Source of the DNA: CAZWBR01 sp964404205
Lineage (GTDB): Bacteria > Bacteroidota > Bacteroidia > Bacteroidales > Prolixibacteraceae
Assembly: GCA_964404205.1 (NCBI GenBank)
Contig: CAYOJD010000054.1
Coordinates: 1-20,710 of the forward strand
Length of the DNA stretch: 20,710 nt
Reading direction: 5' to 3'
Under the pieces are notes generated by a model. It ran no database searches and was not told the origin of the DNA. It saw nothing but the letters and a program-made list of their open reading frames with translations. The position numbers and the translations under genes were made by a program. Shown one piece after another: positions 1-6,243 of this stretch; positions within the stretch are counted from its first letter, which is position 1; each line of letters opens with the position of its first letter.

Positions 1-728
1 GGATCGGGGAATACCTCAACTGCCTCTTTCATCTTCTGATTAAAAGTATCGATCTGCTTCTGTTGCGGCCAGTGGCGGTGCTTGCCCCATTTGTTTGCAA
101 TATCCTGCTGGCTGCTCCGCTGCTTCAGCTTATCGATTCGGCCAAGGACATAATCGAGACCCAACATCTTAAAATGCAGCAACTTGATATCCTCTTCATT
201 ATACATCTTTATCGTCCCGGCAGGATAGCATTTATGGCAACCGGCTTGAAAATTAATCTCCTCAATCAAGTCAGGATTAAAAAGAATGCACTTGCTAAAA
301 TGACGGGTATCCCTCACGCCCATTTTCACCTCAAATATATTGTCAGGGAAGGTTTCGCTGATCATATCGTAACCAATTGGTTTTACAATTGAATATCCCT
401 GCGCTTTAAGTTCATCCAGTTTATTGATGATATCAGGGTGAAACAGGACTTCATCGGTGTCACACACAATCACCCAATCGGCTTTCCCCCGACTTTCTTT
501 CCAGACATTATTTTTAATTTCGAGGTAAATATCGTTTCTTATCTGGCTGTTCGACTGATAAGTCCGTACTTCGGCATTGGGGTAAGATTGAATAATCTCC
601 ACCGAACGGTCGTCCGACTCGTTGTCCATCACCACCATCTTTTGGCAGAATTTTGAATAGTGATCCAATACCTGTGGAAGAATTCGCTCTTCGTTCCAAC
701 AAAGGATATAATAGTGTACGATACTCAT
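1..728 (-). CDS. Glycosyltransferase family 2 protein, partial (C-terminus beyond the left edge)
   Basis: The reading frame runs from an ATG at 728 to the window edge without a stop, giving 242 residues of an incomplete protein. The N-terminus has the GT-A pattern of family 2 glycosyltransferases: a WNEE segment at residues 11-14, a nucleotide-binding loop DNESDDRSVEI near 35-45, and a DxD-type metal/sugar-nucleotide motif CDTDE at 89-93. There is no signal peptide or membrane segment, so it probably acts in the cytoplasm on envelope polysaccharide or lipid-linked sugars. It is transcribed divergently from the glycosyltransferase at 929, with an InaA-type kinase close by, which fits an LPS or surface-glycan locus. 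A TATTTTTG box at 754-761 on the minus strand would give a leader of about 20 nt. Donor and acceptor sugars cannot be deduced. Confidence 0.85.
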   Translation of the reverse strand, partial: MSIVHYYILCWNEERILPQVLDHYSKFCQKMVVMDNESDDRSVEIIQSYPNAEVRTYQSNSQIRNDIYLEIKNNVWKESRGKADWVIVCDTDEVLFHPDIINKLDELKAQGYSIVKPIGYDMISETFPDNIFEVKMGVRDTRHFSKCILFNPDLIEEINFQAGCHKCYPAGTIKMYNEEDIKLLHFKMLGLDYVLGRIDKLKQRSSQQDIANKWGKHRHWPQQKQIDTFNQKMKEAVEVFPD

Positions 729-753
729 GAATTTCAGCCTCTTTTATTGTCAG

Positions 754-761
754 CAAAAATA
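754..761 (-). promoter_or_regulatory. Putative -7 box of the left glycosyltransferase
   Basis: Read on the minus strand this is TATTTTTG, an exact match to the Bacteroidota TAnnTTTG element. It lies about 26 nt upstream of the ATG at 728. No TTTG -33 element is visible at the usual spacing, so the call rests on one box. Confidence 0.4.
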
Positions 762-771
762 GTAAAAAACC

Positions 772-787
772 ACGATAGCACTATCGT
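772..787. promoter_or_regulatory. Perfect 16-bp inverted repeat between divergent promoters
   Basis: ACGATAG, a CA spacer, then CTATCGT. It lies between the minus-strand -7 box (754-761) and the plus-strand -33 box (788-791), which it abuts. That is where an operator controlling both glycosyltransferase genes would sit. The regulator is unknown. A short hairpin role is less likely because the spacer is only 2 nt. Confidence 0.4.
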
Positions 788-817
788 TTTGGGTTTCGGA
801 CTCTTTTATTTACTTTG
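788..817 (+). promoter_or_regulatory. Putative Bacteroidota-type promoter of the glycosyltransferase at 929
   Basis: TTTG at 788-791 is followed after 19 bp by TACTTTG at 811-817, a one-base-shorter variant of TAnnTTTG. Transcription would start near 823 and leave a leader of roughly 105 nt. Confidence 0.45.
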
Positions 818-822
818 CATTA

Positions 823-928
823 TCATTTTTTAAGCGGTTAAAACGGGGAAACGCTGTTAAACAGTAACCGATATCAAAAAGTATCGGCAAGAGGGCATCA
901 CCCGCCAGCTTAAATAAATTATTTACGG
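823..928 (+). other. Long, hairpin-rich 5' leader of the glycosyltransferase at 929
   Basis: If the promoter at 788-817 is right, this stretch is untranslated leader. It holds CCGATA (868-873) pairing with TATCGG (882-887) across an 8-nt loop, a small CTGT/ACAG stem at 854-864, a GGG/CCC stem at 893-903, and an A/T palindrome just before the ATG. I recognise no known riboswitch class. Confidence 0.3.
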
Positions 929-1642
929 ATGAAAGAGTTAGTGATTATTACACCGGTTAAAGATTCCCTATCCACATTGAAAGAGACTGTCAGCTCGCTT
1001 TCGGCCACTGCACGGACTTCTGATTATTATATTTTTGACGACTTTAGCACCACCGAAACCCGTTCGTGGCTCGATAACCACGCCAACGAATTTGGCTACC
1101 ATGTTATTGGCCTCGAAAAGCACACACAAAAGAAATCGCCCAATTACCGGACTATCCTGTTGATGGCCCAACAATATGCATTAAGGGAAAATGGCCATCT
1201 GCTAATCATCGAGTCGGACGTGGTGATTGGGCAATCGACCGTTGAGGGGCTGAACCGTCTGGCTGACGAACTGGAAGATGCCGGATTGATTGGTGCCGTA
1301 ACCGTCGACCACGACAACAATGTCAATTTCCCCTATCTGTATGCCGCCAAAGATGGCAAAGCCGGAACCTATGTGTCAGAAGACAGTATTAGTTTTTGCT
1401 GCATCAAGTTAACCAACCTTTTTTTACAAGCTTACGATTTCAACCAACTCGACCCGTCGCTCGACTGGTTCGATGTGCCGATTACCCGCCAATCGAGGGC
1501 ATTGGGCTTCAAAAATTATATATCAAAAGATTTTCCGGTGTTGCACCAACCCCATGGCAGCCGTCCGTGGAAACAGCTCAAATATAAAAATCCGATCCTT
1601 TATTACCTGAAAAAATTTATCCTTCGACGCGACCGAATTTAA
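929..1642 (+). CDS. GT2-like glycosyltransferase
   Basis: A 237-residue protein with a compact GT-A domain. It begins with the strand KELVIITPVKD at residues 2-12, typical of the nucleotide-sugar site. An acidic loop FDDFST follows at about 35-40. The segment LLIIESDVV near 91-99 ends in an acidic pair where family 2 enzymes carry DxD. The C-terminus is basic (KKFILRRDRI), which could hold the protein to the inner membrane face. No signal peptide or membrane span is seen. It is divergent from another glycosyltransferase, and its last 26 bp overlap the end of the convergent InaA-type kinase gene. This pairing suggests a role in LPS core or surface-glycan assembly. Substrate specificity is unknown. 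Confidence 0.8.
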   Translation: MKELVIITPVKDSLSTLKETVSSLSATARTSDYYIFDDFSTTETRSWLDNHANEFGYHVIGLEKHTQKKSPNYRTILLMAQQYALRENGHLLIIESDVVIGQSTVEGLNRLADELEDAGLIGAVTVDHDNNVNFPYLYAAKDGKAGTYVSEDSISFCCIKLTNLFLQAYDFNQLDPSLDWFDVPITRQSRALGFKNYISKDFPVLHQPHGSRPWKQLKYKNPILYYLKKFILRRDRI

Positions 1643-2399
1643 AAAGCTTCCGCCAAAAAGCCTTGGTATCCTCCTTTTTCTGACGTCGCGCTGCCCTTTT
1701 GTGCGAATAGTCCAATATATATTGACAAGCTTCAGCCGAATCGCGGCCATGTATTTGGGCATATTCATCGGAGACGATTTTAAGCATCGCATCGTCGAGC
1801 CCCAATTGACAAAAATTAGTCAATCCCTTATGGAACGAAACCGGCCCAAACTCCATTCTATTCAGATCGACAATGCTGAAATGATATTCGTTCCCGCCAA
1901 CCGTAATCAATGTATTGCCTTGCGAATAGTCGAGGTGAAAAATGCCATTCCGATGCAGTTTGTCGGATGTAAACCGTACCCACTTTCTGAATATTTCATC
2001 CCTGAGTTTGGGCTCGAAGCCCCTTACAGCCTTGAGTGTATAATCGAAGCGAAGATGAACAGAGGCGTAGTAGCTTTTGGCAAGCAACCCATACTTGATG
2101 CAATTGACAAAACCGACAGCGGTGGGCGTTGGAACACCCAGTATCCCGAAACGACGGGCGTATTGGTACGACCGCTTGGCTTTCGAACCGCGAAGATAGA
2201 CATACGAAAAACGGTTGAACCAGTTGGGGATTTTAAACTCTTTGACATTGATCACGATCCCGTTAGTTTCGAATACCCTGATTTCGTTCCGGTTCTTAAA
2301 GAAACGCTCCCCTTCGCAGGCAAAAAACTCCGGCAATCGGCAAAGCCACTCCTCCAAATGGGCAAATTCAGGGGCAACCTGATAATTCATCTTTTCCAT
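1617..2399 (-). CDS. Lipopolysaccharide kinase, InaA/WaaP-like family
   Basis: A 260-residue protein kinase-like fold related to Kdo/heptose kinases of the LPS core (WaaP, KdkA, InaA). Lys53 in the segment VKEFK probably corresponds to the ATP-binding lysine. The catalytic loop HLDYSQGN at 155-162 has the HxDxxxxN pattern, with Asp157 as likely base and Asn162 as metal ligand. IVDLNR at 176-181 supplies the DFG-equivalent Asp178. The protein should be cytoplasmic and phosphorylate a core sugar at the membrane. It is the last gene of a minus-strand run, 9 bp after the nitroreductase, and its 3' end overlaps the glycosyltransferase gene on the other strand. The beginning (MEKMN) offers ATGs at 2399 and 2390; the first is used here. 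The family assignment is firm, the exact acceptor is not. Confidence 0.85.
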   Translation of the reverse strand: MEKMNYQVAPEFAHLEEWLCRLPEFFACEGERFFKNRNEIRVFETNGIVINVKEFKIPNWFNRFSYVYLRGSKAKRSYQYARRFGILGVPTPTAVGFVNCIKYGLLAKSYYASVHLRFDYTLKAVRGFEPKLRDEIFRKWVRFTSDKLHRNGIFHLDYSQGNTLITVGGNEYHFSIVDLNRMEFGPVSFHKGLTNFCQLGLDDAMLKIVSDEYAQIHGRDSAEACQYILDYSHKRAARRQKKEDTKAFWRKLFKFGRVEG

Positions 2400-2408
2400 T
2401 GTCCCGTT

Positions 2409-3161
2409 TTACTGGTTCATAAAACCCTGTTGAGCCAACACTTCCAGAAACATCTTCGAGAAGGCCACATTATCGGCTTTTTTGTAACGGACATCGGTAA
2501 ACACCTGCGCCAAAGTCTCCTTTCCGTTTTCGGCAACAAACTTCTGGTTATCGGAACGGGTCTCCTTTTCACGATAAATGGCATCGAGCCTTTCGGGCGT
2601 AAAATCGGTATAAGTCTCGTAATGGACTACAGCCTCTAACGGAAGTCTGTCGATTTGTTCGGCTATCCCGTCGGGCCAGCCCAACGTGAGGGTGGTTACC
2701 GGCACTACCCCTTTGGGCAACTGCAATAGCTCGATGAGCTGATGAGCCATATAGGTAGTCGTTCCCAGATAGCAAATGCCCAATCCCTGACTTTCGGCGG
2801 CTACAGCCACATTCTGCGCCACCAGCAACGCATCGATGGCAGCAGTGGTAAACGAAAGAAAATTATCGTATCCCGGATTGGCCTGACGGGCTTCGCACCA
2901 CTGGTTGAAACGATTGAAATCGGCACAAAAAGTAAGGACTACCGGCGCCGTTTTTACCATGGGCTGATTGAAATGAAGGGGGGCCAGCTTTTCCTTCATG
3001 GCATTGTCGCGGGTAACAACAATACTGTAAACCTGCATATTTCCCGTTGTCGATGCGCGGCACCCGGCTTCCAGAATCAACTTCAGCAGATGGTCGTCAA
3101 CAGGCTGGTCACTGTATTTTCGGATGGTACGGTGTTGCAAGAGGATATCAATCATCGGCAT
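2409..3161 (-). CDS. Nitroreductase-family FMN-dependent NAD(P)H oxidoreductase
   Basis: A 250-residue protein of the NfsA/FRP-type nitroreductase group. The N-terminal HRTIRKY at 10-16 gives the arginines that bind FMN phosphate. The middle region has the usual helical core around residues 105-130 and the segment GLGICYLG. The C-terminal extension of about 60 residues is common in the NfsA-like subgroup, and the total length is typical. It likely reduces quinones, flavins or nitro-compounds with NAD(P)H in the cytoplasm; the physiological substrate is unknown. It lies 35 bp after the aminotransferase and 9 bp before the kinase. It has its own consensus promoter (3178-3209), so it need not depend on readthrough. 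An alternative ATG two codons downstream (3155) is possible. Confidence 0.88.
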   Translation of the reverse strand: MPMIDILLQHRTIRKYSDQPVDDHLLKLILEAGCRASTTGNMQVYSIVVTRDNAMKEKLAPLHFNQPMVKTAPVVLTFCADFNRFNQWCEARQANPGYDNFLSFTTAAIDALLVAQNVAVAAESQGLGICYLGTTTYMAHQLIELLQLPKGVVPVTTLTLGWPDGIAEQIDRLPLEAVVHYETYTDFTPERLDAIYREKETRSDNQKFVAENGKETLAQVFTDVRYKKADNVAFSKMFLEVLAQQGFMNQ

Positions 3162-3177
3162 TTATTATTTTGTCCGA

Positions 3178-3209
3178 CAAAAATAGGCAGTCAAATTCAG
3201 CTTACCAAA
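3178..3209 (-). promoter_or_regulatory. Promoter of the nitroreductase-kinase pair
   Basis: On the minus strand TTTG (3209-3206) is followed after exactly 20 bp by TATTTTTG (3185-3178). Both boxes and the spacing match the Bacteroidota sigma-ABfr consensus. The -33 box lies inside the last codons of the aminotransferase gene. The predicted start, near 3171, leaves a leader of about 10 nt. Confidence 0.6.
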
Positions 3210-3970
3210 CCATTTTCGTTGCGGTGATGTGCAACATAGTTTTCGATGGCCTCGTCGTAGTGCTTCATGATATTCCGCAACAGCGGCAAGTCGGTGACAT
3301 AAGCCACCTCATCGGCCATACATATAGGTAAAACTTTGGGCGATGTCCCGGTGATAAAAGCAGCGGTGTAACCATCGAGCCGTCCGAATGGAATCTCCTC
3401 CTCAACAACGGGAATACCCGCTTTTCGACAAAGGGCAATCACCCTGTTGCGGGTTATTCCCTCCAGCACTTTCTCGGGCGGTGAGGTAAAAACCATATTG
3501 TCGCGGATAAAGAACAGGTTCGATTTGCTTCCTTCGGTCACCTTATCGTTTCGGTCGACCAGCATCACTTCGTAAACCCCTTTCTCAGCCATCAGCCGGT
3601 TAGCCTCTTCGCGCAGTTGGTTGTGCTGAACCTTGGCATTGGGCAACGGCCTTTCGGCATAGAGCGAAACTATTTTCACCCCGTCGCGGTAATCACTGGC
3701 CGAAGGATAGGCGTGCGGAATATAGGCCAGCTCGACGGTGGGCTGATTCATATCGTCATTCAGCAAAATGCCCAGTTTAATATTTCCTTCCAAACGGCCT
3801 TCGCGCTGAAGAAAGTTTTGGATATCCAACGAAAGCGCCACCGGGCCGGGAATTGTATCGACACCAGTTAAACGGGCCGAATGGAACAGCCGGTCGAGAT
3901 GCTCGTCGAGAAAAAGCGGCACCCCCTCGACAACACGTATCACTTCGTAAATGGTTACCGGAAAGTTCAT
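3197..3970 (-). CDS. Aminotransferase class IV (PLP-dependent)
   Basis: A 257-residue fold-type IV PLP enzyme of the branched-chain aminotransferase / D-amino-acid transaminase / aminodeoxychorismate lyase superfamily. Seen in order: FLDEHLDRL at 20-28, a likely Schiff-base lysine Lys113 in NAKVQ, the cofactor segment TEGSKSNLFF at 145-154 with Glu146, the glycine turn LEGITR at 169-174, and the phosphate-binding ITGTS at 206-210. The usual acidic residue just before that last motif (adE in most relatives) is replaced by TAAF, so substrate choice may differ from IlvE. The length is shorter than IlvE (about 300) and closer to PabC or D-amino-acid transaminase. It is first in a minus-strand run with the nitroreductase and kinase. 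Exact reaction not assigned. Confidence 0.85.
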   Translation of the reverse strand: MNFPVTIYEVIRVVEGVPLFLDEHLDRLFHSARLTGVDTIPGPVALSLDIQNFLQREGRLEGNIKLGILLNDDMNQPTVELAYIPHAYPSASDYRDGVKIVSLYAERPLPNAKVQHNQLREEANRLMAEKGVYEVMLVDRNDKVTEGSKSNLFFIRDNMVFTSPPEKVLEGITRNRVIALCRKAGIPVVEEEIPFGRLDGYTAAFITGTSPKVLPICMADEVAYVTDLPLLRNIMKHYDEAIENYVAHHRNENGLVS

Positions 3971-4008
3971 ATCACGATAATGGTTTTAAAGAGAAATGGA
4001 TAAATAGG

Positions 4009-4033
4009 GAGCTGGCTTAATGTCAGCCAACTC
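4009..4033. repeat. Inverted repeat in the 3971-4181 gap, possible terminator
   Basis: GAGCTGGCT (4009-4017) and AGCCAACTC (4025-4033) can pair with a 7-nt loop. As RNA from the minus strand the single mismatch becomes a G-U pair. It lies downstream of the acetyltransferase stop on the minus strand, so it may end that transcript, but the U-tract after it is weak. Confidence 0.35.
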
Positions 4034-4034
4034 A

Positions 4035-4049
4035 TTTACCGATGGTAAA
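4035..4049. promoter_or_regulatory. Perfect 15-bp palindrome TTTACC-GAT-GGTAAA
   Basis: A perfect inverted repeat immediately beside the 4009-4033 hairpin and about 65 bp upstream of the aminotransferase start. The 3-bp centre and short arms fit an operator better than a terminator. No regulator can be named. Confidence 0.3.
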
Positions 4050-4181
4050 GATAACCATTGCCGCGAAGAAATAAGTATGAGATAATGATTCATTGAGGCA
4101 AAGCTTTAAATGCCCAATGATAAAAAAGGATAGTTCGTTGAAATGCCCTGTTCGGATCTATCGATGAAAATATTCAAAACC

Positions 4182-4739
4182 TCACTTACAATCAGATTTA
4201 ATGATTCTTGCCGGAACACCACCAACTACGGTATTATCGGGAACATTTTTTGTAACGACAGCACCGGCTGCAACCACTGCATTTTCGCCAACTGTTACTC
4301 CGGGCAAAATCGTTGCTCCGGCTCCAATCCAAACGTTTCGTCTAATAACAATTGGTTTTACCAGTAGCGTTTTTCGCTCCAGCGGATTTATCGGATGACT
4401 TTCTGTTGTCAAACATACCTTAGGGCCAATCAACACATCATCCTCAATGGTTATTCCACCAATATCGAGGAAAGTACAGTCGTTATTGATAAAAACATTT
4501 TTGCCTATACGGGTAAAAATCCCAAGGTTGATGTGAAGTGGCGTGAACAGGGTTGTACTTTCATCAATTACAGAACGGGTTATTTCACCCAGTATTTTCC
4601 GAATGTCACTACTATCAACAGAACGATTCATTTCTACAGATAGTATCTTCGTTCGGTTTACAATTTCAAAAATCTTGACAAATTCAGGATCATTATTCGA
4701 AACTGCTTCTCCGGTATGTAATTTGTCAAAAATATCCAT
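4182..4739 (-). CDS. Sugar O-acetyltransferase, left-handed beta-helix (LacA/Maa/NodL type)
   Basis: A 185-residue acyltransferase of the hexapeptide-repeat family. After a helical N-terminal domain of about 60 residues, the beta-helix coils are read from repeated [LIV]G-x4 hexads (for example IGKNVF, IGGITI, IEDDVL). TTESHPINP near 111-119 carries the catalytic histidine (His115). The terminal coils VWIGAGATILPGVTVGENAV and VGGVPARII are signature segments of maltose/galactoside/NodL acetyltransferases. It should transfer acetyl from acetyl-CoA to a sugar hydroxyl in the cytoplasm as a trimer. The preceding codon is GTG; the ATG at 4739 is preferred. It lies in the glycan-related half of the window, but a substrate cannot be chosen from sequence. 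Confidence 0.9.
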   Translation of the reverse strand: MDIFDKLHTGEAVSNNDPEFVKIFEIVNRTKILSVEMNRSVDSSDIRKILGEITRSVIDESTTLFTPLHINLGIFTRIGKNVFINNDCTFLDIGGITIEDDVLIGPKVCLTTESHPINPLERKTLLVKPIVIRRNVWIGAGATILPGVTVGENAVVAAGAVVTKNVPDNTVVGGVPARIIKSDCK

Positions 4740-4758
4740 CACATTCTATTTTTATTTT

Positions 4759-4770
4759 CAAACATGTTTG
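4759..4770. promoter_or_regulatory. 12-bp perfect palindrome upstream of the acetyltransferase
   Basis: CAAACATGTTTG, 20 bp before the ATG at 4739. The position would suit an operator or roadblock site. No further support. Confidence 0.25.
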
Positions 4771-5035
4771 TAATCATCGCTTTGGTGTAAAACGATTCGG
4801 CTCCCACATTCCCTGCTGCGAATTTCACAAAATTTATTTCTTAATCAAAATACATAAAACTACCCCTTGCGAGGGTTGCACAGTCGGCTTTTTTTACTGT
4901 TTGTAACGTTTTTAATACTTATGTCAGATTGTATTCTGGCTATGAGCTTAAAAAGTACCTTTAAAACCGAAACTAAAATTCACTGTATACTGAATCCACT
5001 TATTCAAACTTTATACTTATTTTAGTAAAGGACAG

Positions 5036-5090
5036 CTCTGCATCAACTCTGCATCAACTCCGCATCAACTCCGCATTAACTCCCCTTATG
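5036..5090. repeat. 11-bp direct tandem repeat, four full units plus one decayed
   Basis: CTCTGCATCAA at 5036 and 5047, CTCCGCATCAA at 5058, CTCCGCATTAA at 5069, then a decayed unit CTCCCCTTATG at 5080. The unit length is close to one helical turn. An inverted copy, TTGATGCGG, follows at 5098-5106 and can pair with CCGCATCAA at 5060-5068. It lies about 50-120 bp downstream of the radical SAM stop on the minus strand. Confidence 0.85.
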
Positions 5091-5155
5091 TGAGCACTTG
5101 ATGCGGTGCGTAACCGTGCCGAAACGATAGCTGAACTTATACCCGACCGGAAGTA

Positions 5156-6118
5156 TTATTTTACATCCCACCGCTTGCCTTGCCAGCTATCCTGTTGTTC
5201 GAGCAGCTTCTCGACTTTGGCCACAAACTCGAAATTCTTCAGTCCCCACTGCGGGGCTATCACCATGCCGGCCGGGGCAAAACTGACGAAACGCTGTATC
5301 ACAATGGCGGGGTTCAGCTGTTCGAGATAACGTACCACCAGTTGGGCATATTCATCGACTTCAAATAATTTAAAGTTACCGGGATTATCGCGGTACTGTT
5401 TGGCCATTACCGTTCCCTTGTGGATTTGCAACTGGTGCAGTTTGATGCTGTTTACCGGCATCGATGAGATAATTACGGCCTGACGAATGGCCTCCTCGTC
5501 GCTTTCGCCCGGAAGCCCTAAAATAAGATGGGCGCAGGTATCAATTTTTCGTTGGGCACAAGCTTCGATCGCCTTTACCGATTCGGCCCAGTTATGGCCG
5601 CGGTTGATGCGCAGCAGCGTTTCGTCGTTTACCGACTCGAGCCCCAGTTCAACCGACAGGTAATATTGCTGCGAAAGTTCTTCGAGCAGGTCGAGCACCT
5701 CGTTGGACAGGCAATCGGGACGGGTGGCAATGACCAGCCCCATCACTTTGGGGTGTTGCAACGCTTCGGTGTAAAGCCGGCGCAGGTGGTCAACCGGCGC
5801 ATAGGTGTTGGAGTAGGCCTGGAAATAGGCCAGAAAACGCATCGTATCGTATTTTTTCGCAAAGAAATCGACCCCTTTTTCGACCTGAACGGGAACAGGC
5901 TCTTCCAAATGACAATAGGAAGGGTTAAATGTTTTGTTGTTGCAATAGGTGCAGCCGCCACGGCCACGGCTGCCATCGCGGTTGGGACAGGTAAAACCGG
6001 CATCGATAGCTATTTTCTGCACCCTTCCGTCGAAAAGCTTCCTGAAATAGGACGAGAAGTCGTTGTAACGCTTCGAGTGGCCCCACGGAAACTGATGTGT
6101 TGTCGAATTAGTTGTCAT
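5156..6118 (-). CDS. Radical SAM protein, YhcC/TIGR01212 family
   Basis: A 320-residue radical SAM protein. The Fe-S cysteines are Cys44, Cys56 and Cys59, spaced CX11CX2C (FTCPNRDGS...GGCTYC) instead of the classic CX3CX2C; this wide spacing is characteristic of the YhcC/TIGR01212 group. Next come FQAYSNTYAP, the ATRPDC segment and ELGLESVND, conserved barrel strands of these proteins, and then HLILGLPGE. The biochemical reaction of the family is not one I can state with certainty. The frame is open further upstream to 6232, but the ATG at 6118 places the family's conserved N-terminus correctly and sits 7 nt after a TACATTTG box, so that start is chosen. It is divergent from the DUF4301 gene. 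Confidence 0.88.
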   Translation of the reverse strand: MTTNSTTHQFPWGHSKRYNDFSSYFRKLFDGRVQKIAIDAGFTCPNRDGSRGRGGCTYCNNKTFNPSYCHLEEPVPVQVEKGVDFFAKKYDTMRFLAYFQAYSNTYAPVDHLRRLYTEALQHPKVMGLVIATRPDCLSNEVLDLLEELSQQYYLSVELGLESVNDETLLRINRGHNWAESVKAIEACAQRKIDTCAHLILGLPGESDEEAIRQAVIISSMPVNSIKLHQLQIHKGTVMAKQYRDNPGNFKLFEVDEYAQLVVRYLEQLNPAIVIQRFVSFAPAGMVIAPQWGLKNFEFVAKVEKLLEQQDSWQGKRWDVK

Positions 6119-6125
6119 TTCGGGG

Positions 6126-6133
6126 CAAATGTA
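6126..6133 (-). promoter_or_regulatory. -7 box of the radical SAM gene, implying a nearly leaderless mRNA
   Basis: TACATTTG on the minus strand matches TAnnTTTG exactly and ends only 7 nt before the ATG at 6118. Transcription would begin at or within a few bases of the start codon. No well-spaced -33 TTTG is visible. Confidence 0.4.
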
Positions 6134-6243
6134 GTGGTTTCTATCAACAAAAAAGTGTCGATAATTCTTTGGTTTATGCGCGGGAAATGGTTTCCAAATG
6201 TCAACCCTTTTTTTAACTTTAACCCAACACAAACATAAATATC

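Larger units (their letters stand above)
4740..5155. other. Intergenic region of 416 bp with repeats
   Basis: No convincing gene. It is AT-rich and holds a CAAACATGTTTG palindrome (4759-4770) upstream of the acetyltransferase, a possible minus-strand TATTTTG box at 4846-4852, a CCCT-TGCG-AGGG hairpin (4864-4875) followed by a T7 run, and the 11-bp tandem array at 5036-5090 with an inverted copy at 5098-5106. It separates the acetyltransferase start from the radical SAM gene end, both on the minus strand. Confidence 0.6.

Noticed and set aside
772..790. Intrinsic terminator (palindrome followed by TTTT)
   Set aside because: The stem is AT-rich with a 2-nt loop, and it lies between divergent starts where no transcript should end.
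1701..2639. 312-codon plus-strand ORF opposite the kinase and nitroreductase
   Set aside because: It spans the boundary of two well-supported minus-strand genes and has no recognisable domain.
5106..6238. Long plus-strand ORFs opposite the radical SAM gene
   Set aside because: They are antisense to a gene with clear Fe-S and barrel motifs, and their composition (for example runs of IGAAATATAAIAVG) is shadow-like.
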